Shown: piece by piece, positions 59,761 to 64,000 of the stretch
How positions within the stretch are numbered: the stretch's first letter is position 1
Layout of the letters: each line of letters begins with the position of its first letter
Assembly: GCA_032158295.1 (NCBI GenBank)
Contig: CM063255.1
Span: 13,730,094 to 13,794,093, forward strand
From: Pycnopodia helianthoides
Lineage: Eukaryota; Echinodermata; Asteroidea; Forcipulatida; Asteriidae
Direction: 5' to 3'
Length of the DNA: 64,000 nt
Notes under the pieces: model-generated
The model's database searches: none
Seen by the model: only the letters and a program-made list of their open reading frames with translations
What the model was told of the DNA's origin: nothing
Translations under genes and position numbers: made by a program

Positions 59761-60959
59761 GTGACGTGGTTCGTGATATTCAAAATGATTGTGCTTTTAA
59801 CGATTAAAATATGTTTACAATTATGTAGAGTCAATTTCCTTTTGAATGAATACATTATAAATTAATTTCGGCAAAGATTACTTGTTGCCGTTTTCGTTCA
59901 AGCTGATCTTTAAAAAGGAAAAACATATTAAACTGCATCACAAACCGAAAAAAGAAAGGAGGAAGAAGAAAAAATAAATAAAAAACAGGGGGAAAGTGTT
60001 CCACCTGGAACTTGCATGTCTGTGCATGCTAAACATTTTGAACTTCCAAATTATTAAATCTATTACATGTTTTGCAACAAACTGCTACTTTATTCAAGGT
60101 TTGAACTGGCCTCGCGTCACTGGGCACGCATGTTTGTCGACTGACTAAGTTATCTGCTCTAGAATTTTTTGGGGCGTTAGTTAGTTCGAATCTCAACCAG
60201 GTAGTACATCTGTGTATTTTTCCCCAGCAGAAGTCTGGGAAAGCTCCGAGTAAACAGAGTAATTATGATTTAAATTTCATAATCATGATACAAATCATGA
60301 CTTATATATCTCATAAATATGACTTAGGCTGGATCATAATTATGAGACACAACTTTTAATTATGACTGATGCTAACTCATAACTATGATATATAAGTCAA
60401 GATTATGAGATATGGGAAAACCAAAACTTTATTCCTATACAAACATGCAAGCTGCAACATTTATAGAATAATTGGTACTGTTTTGCTTGCAAAACAGCCC
60501 GAGTTCCAAATAATCCATTGTAATATTCTCCATGCAAAAGTTTTTAGTAAGACAGACGTCTTGACCTTTGATCAACATTTAATAAAATATCATAGAATGA
60601 CATCAGGAACTGATTAAATGGTGACAATGTTTGTTTTTATTCATGGTTGATTCTATAAGCATGACATTTAATAATATAGGTTTTCCATGCCAATATACCT
60701 TATGCACATGACATAAATGGAGTAGGCATGGTAGGGCGCCTTCACCTAGAGGTCAAAAGGAGGTTGTTTATTGGCTAATTATGTGCGCTGCATGGACCAA
60801 TATGTGCATTTCCATTGTTTCATTATAGGTTTACCTCTAAGAAGGCGGCTGGATGAAGTCAACAAAAAGTCATAAATATTATTCTTTATCCCTGACGCAA
60901 ATACAAAATTTTTGCGGTACATGCTGCTACAATATGGCATTCAAACCGCCTCTGGCTAC

Positions 60960-61110
60960 CAGGGCAACCTCGGTGATGTAGCGATCAAAGACATCTGCTC
61001 TAGCATGGCAAAGGTTGTTGGTTCAAATCCCACCTGAGCAATGCCTGTGTTAGTTTTTCACAGGACTCCAGAAAAGTATTGAGTATAGACCATGTTACAA
61101 TTGTTCACAG
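60960..61110 (+). mobile_element. SINE-2 copy
   Basis: GACATCTGCTCTAGCATGGC head, GGTTCAAATCCCACC box B, CACAGGACTCCAGAAAAGT tail. Confidence 0.7.
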
Positions 61111-61769
61111 AGTGGTGACCTCGTACACTATAATGCTATTCCTGACAGGCAAGATGCTACACAGGCTCAATGGGAAAATTTATATTTTGTGTCATAATTT
61201 TCACATAAATTCAAAATTACAGCTTTTGAGATGTCCCCCCTTTCTTCATATCAAAAGTTGAGGAAAATAAGACATAAAACATAAGATTTGTTGTATTCTT
61301 CCATTGAGCTGTGTACAAATGTGCCCGCCGGAAGTCCAGGCTGTGATGTCACAGGTCACAGGTCACATCGTCTATACAGTACTTAACACACATCAGTGTA
61401 TTGGTGAACACTTGTACTATAAAGACTCATTCAACTTAACACCTGGCTCTTTCAATTTCGTTTAACATGTTTAAAAATGAATGTTCTGTCGCATCAGCAA
61501 AAAGGAGTAAATCAATTTCAAATCATGTTGATTCATGGTGAACACACTCAAAATATTCGCAAAAAAAACCCCCGAAACCCCAATTTATTTTATAAGATGG
61601 TTTGTTGTCTTTACTTTGTTTAGTCAGGGTTTCATCATGAAAACCATATTTTCACAAGAAACTGGTGAAACGGCTATACTAAATTGTGCACAGTCCTCTT
61701 CATCAGACAGCACTGAGGATTCTTAATTCTTATCCAAATCTTTTCTCATTTCTCCTGATCGTTAAATTG

Positions 61770-62105
61770 TGGCGTGTCGCTGCCGAGCAGTTAACAGCAA
61801 AGGACTCAAGCTCTGGTGTTTGTGATCAGGAGAGTGTGGGTTGAAGTCCCGGTCATGGCACTAGTGTTCTTGAGCAAGACACTTAACCATAATTGCTTTG
61901 TCCTTAGGTATCCCATGTACAATGTACTAGAAATGTTAGTGCATAAGAACCAAGAACACTTATCATGGAAGAGTAGGGGTCAACCCCTGTCTTTCTGGTT
62001 TGCATAGCAAGCACCCTTTCCTACAGGTTTCCTCAGGCTTCAAGCTACAGTGACTAAGTTCATGTATAAGGCATCCTTGGTTAAATTTCCCGAAATATGT
62101 ACTAA
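61770..62105 (+). mobile_element. SINE-1 copy
   Basis: TGGCGTGTCGCTGCCGAGCA head through CCTCAGGCTTCAAGCTAC and GGCATCCTTGGTTAAATTTC, ending in (TAA)n. Confidence 0.75.
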
Positions 62106-62170
62106 TAATAATAATAATAGTAAATCACATTGTCCGGCGATCTCTTCGGTCTTTTCATTCATACATTCCT

Positions 62171-62490
62171 CTATTTTCTCTTATTAAACTTGGACTTCTT
62201 CATCAGCATCAGCTGTCGGTTATCCATCTTCTTCTTGATCTCCTGCTGCCTCTGCTTCTTGGGGATGTTGCGAGACTTGTTCTTTTCCTTGGTGCGTCTG
62301 GACTTCAGCACCTGTTCGTGACTCTTTACCTCCCCCCACGGGGGCCTCTTGCCCTTCTTGCCCGCGGCTTGACCACCACCCTTCCTCTTCCTGGGCAGGG
62401 GCTGGTCGTACTTGGAGGACGACGATTTATTCACGATCTTCATTCGGTTTTTCATGTGTCGACTCAGACCAAGCGTTGAGAATTTCTTTC
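62171..62490 (-). CDS. DDX54: DDX54-type last exon
   Basis: Lys/Arg-rich, nucleolar-localisation-like. The acceptor TTGTTGATCCAG gives phase 1. Confidence 0.7.
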
Positions 62491-63632
62491 CTGGATCAAC
62501 AAACAATTAAATTGTAGATTTTAAATATCTGTATAGTATGTAGAATATAGATTATAATAATAATAAACATTTGTTTAGCGCTTCATACGCAGTGTTTCTA
62601 AGTGCTTTACAAATAATTACAACAACAGAAAAATAGCTATGTAAAACTCTAAAGAAAGAGCAACCATGAAGCTGAATTAAATACGTATGTTTTCAATCTA
62701 TTTTTGAAAGTGTTTAGATTTGGGGAACTTTGCATGACGATGGGGAGATTGTTCCAAAGTTTGGGGGCACAAACGGAGAAGGCTGGTCGCCATAGCGAGT
62801 ATGGGTACGGGACCTGCAGGTATGCTGTGTGTGTGATCTCCATGATGATCTTGTGAATAATTTCATTTTCCTGAGGCTGATGCCCCTGGAAAAGCAAACT
62901 GCTCCTGGGATCACCTTGAGTCGATAGCCTACTTGTCTACTCAGTGACATCTTAAATTAGATTCAGTAATTTGCATCTCCAGTGTTCATCGTTTAACTAC
63001 TTCAAACACCAACATTCTGGAGACAACAAGCTTGATGAATCAATTTCTTCCTTGGTCTCTAAGATCTTCTCATTTGAGGCTCGTCTTCAAAAGAAGCAGC
63101 TCAATTTTACAATTTTCATCTTAATCAGATTCCCTTTTAACACTGATGATAAGCCCTCAAGCACTCTTGGATTGTAACATTTTCCAGTGAGTTAACCAAC
63201 CATTTGAAACCATTCAACTGCACGGGTTGTGAATGGTGGCACAACTGTGCACAGAACTATACTTCACACATGTGTGTACTGTTAAGATATATTCCCCACA
63301 TGAAACCATAAAGCAGTATGGTTTCTATATCATTCAAAATCACAGTCTTAGATTTGTGCACTAGGCAGATGCACAAACATGCGTCACGCCACCATCAGCC
63401 CCCACACAAAAATACGCAATGTTCACTCATTTTTCTAAATAGAGTTAGAGCGCACGCATGACGTGCAATTGACATATTTCACAGGAAAGGTTAATTGTGC
63501 AAACAAGGGAATAGTGATTGAGGATGGGTGATGATACCTTTGTTATTCTTCTTCTCCTCTTCATCGTCTTTGTCGCTGTCTTCAGCCTCTGCCCGAGCTT
63601 CAGCTTTACTTCTCTCTAGCCAGTCTTTGTAT
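62171..63632 (-). CDS. DDX54: C-terminal exons of a DDX54-type DEAD-box RNA helicase
   Basis: Two exons, 63538-63632 and 62171-62490, join in phase 1 and end at TAG. They encode YKDWLERSK, an acidic stretch (EDSDKDDEEEKK), then a very basic tail including GEVKSHEQVLKSRRTKEKNK and ending KKSKFNKRK. The order of Y..W, acidic linker, K-Q-x-L-K-x-R-R motif and basic end matches the C-terminus of DDX54/Dbp10, a nucleolar helicase in 60S ribosome assembly. The helicase core lies beyond base 64000. The basic tail alone could also fit another nucleolar protein, hence the moderate confidence. Confidence 0.66.
62552..62800 (-). pseudogene. 5'-truncated LINE reverse transcriptase 3' end
   Basis: Within the last intron of the DDX54-type gene. 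FSVCAPKLWNNLP followed by SPNLNTFKNRLKTYVF is the standard C-terminus of many Jockey/CR1/Rex-type RT proteins. A 3' UTR with CACTTAGAAACACTGCG and a (TTA)n tail follow. A different family from the intact LINE at 17516. Confidence 0.85.
63538..63632 (-). CDS. DDX54: DDX54-type penultimate exon
   Basis: 31 codons with AEARAEAEDSDKDDEEE. GTATCA donor. The acceptor has a weak pyrimidine tract. Confidence 0.6.
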
Positions 63633-63740
63633 CTAGCCAACCGGAGTCAAGGAAATTAGGTTGAATTTGGACAAGGGTCAAGTCCGAATACTGGGCAGTG
63701 TTTAGTTTGTTACGTTACCTGTACCTGTCATTTTTGTTTA

Positions 63741-63780
63741 GCCTTCAAGAAAGACTCTGCTAGGGTCGAAACGTCAGGCC
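63741..63780 (+). other. Degenerate hammerhead-like motif
   Basis: GACTCT and AGGGTC form a stem followed by GAAACGTC and AGGCC, as in the 35944 motif, but the CTGANGA box is degraded to TTCAAGA. Confidence 0.25.
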
Positions 63781-64000
63781 ATTAACTACTTTGTGCATGT
63801 ACCCGTAGAATTACAACCAATAGAACACTGTGCTTGATGTTCAGCTGTGTCTGCTGTGTACGCCCTCTATGTCAAAAGAGAACATCAATACATGTGACAT
63901 AGGGGTATGGGAAACTGTACCAGATCGATCAATGGGAAAACTGTAATTTGCCATTCAGACAAAATGGCCGAACGCATGCACTGCCTCATTGTGGACTTGC

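Larger units (their letters stand above)
57245..62170. other. Region between peflin and DDX54-type gene
   Basis: No host gene recognised. Holds the peflin 5' flank, a diverged long tandem repeat (58060-59760), an (AAAC)n run at 59465-59500, a SINE-2 and a SINE-1 copy. Confidence 0.6.

Noticed and set aside
62130..62321. Plus-strand hydrophobic ORF
   Set aside because: Antisense of the Lys-rich DDX54-type exon; Leu/Phe/Ser richness is the expected reverse-complement artefact.

Overview
This is a eukaryotic, intron-rich and repeat-rich window. It most likely comes from a marine invertebrate deuterostome, and an echinoderm such as a sea star fits best. That assignment is inference from three things: the protein character, the crowd of TTAA-flanked foldback elements and tRNA-derived SINEs, and the frequent word TACATGTA. 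Nothing in the window names the species.

Left third (1-23594, minus strand): the 5' and middle part of an animal ATP-dependent 6-phosphofructokinase gene. Fifteen exons can be placed by joining splice sites of matching phase. They encode about 550 residues: a long Ser-rich N-terminal extension, the whole catalytic half, the linker and the start of the regulatory half. The rest of the gene lies beyond base 1. Its introns are filled with SINEs, MITE-like elements, a 22-bp minisatellite beside exon 8, a 62-bp-arm foldback beside exon 1 and, in intron 2, a nearly full-length non-LTR retrotransposon with an unbroken 971-residue ORF (17727-20642).

Middle (23600-45000): no intact host gene was recognised. 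There is a decayed BEL/Pao LTR retrotransposon (26161-32544). Directly beside it is a broken multi-exon coiled-coil gene on the minus strand (about 32936-35378), truncated by a SINE. After AT-rich DNA with palindromic elements comes a 65-bp satellite array (41797-42831), then a TTAA-flanked element nested inside another palindrome (44343-44834).

Right third (45000-64000): three conserved single-copy-type genes. A two-exon homologue of MEA1 (male-enhanced antigen 1) is on the plus strand at 45002-46437. A five-exon peflin (penta-EF-hand protein, PEF1) is on the minus strand at 52028-57244. The last two exons of a probable DDX54-type DEAD-box helicase are on the minus strand at 62171-63632 and continue past the right edge. 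These genes show no shared pathway: glycolysis, a conserved protein of unknown function, calcium-dependent adaptor function and ribosome biogenesis. They look like ordinary neighbours.

The most unusual signals are the hammerhead-ribozyme-like fold at 35944-35987, the satellite with alternating unit types, several nested transposon insertions, the signal-peptide-like start of the LINE protein, and the strong excess of TACATGTA.
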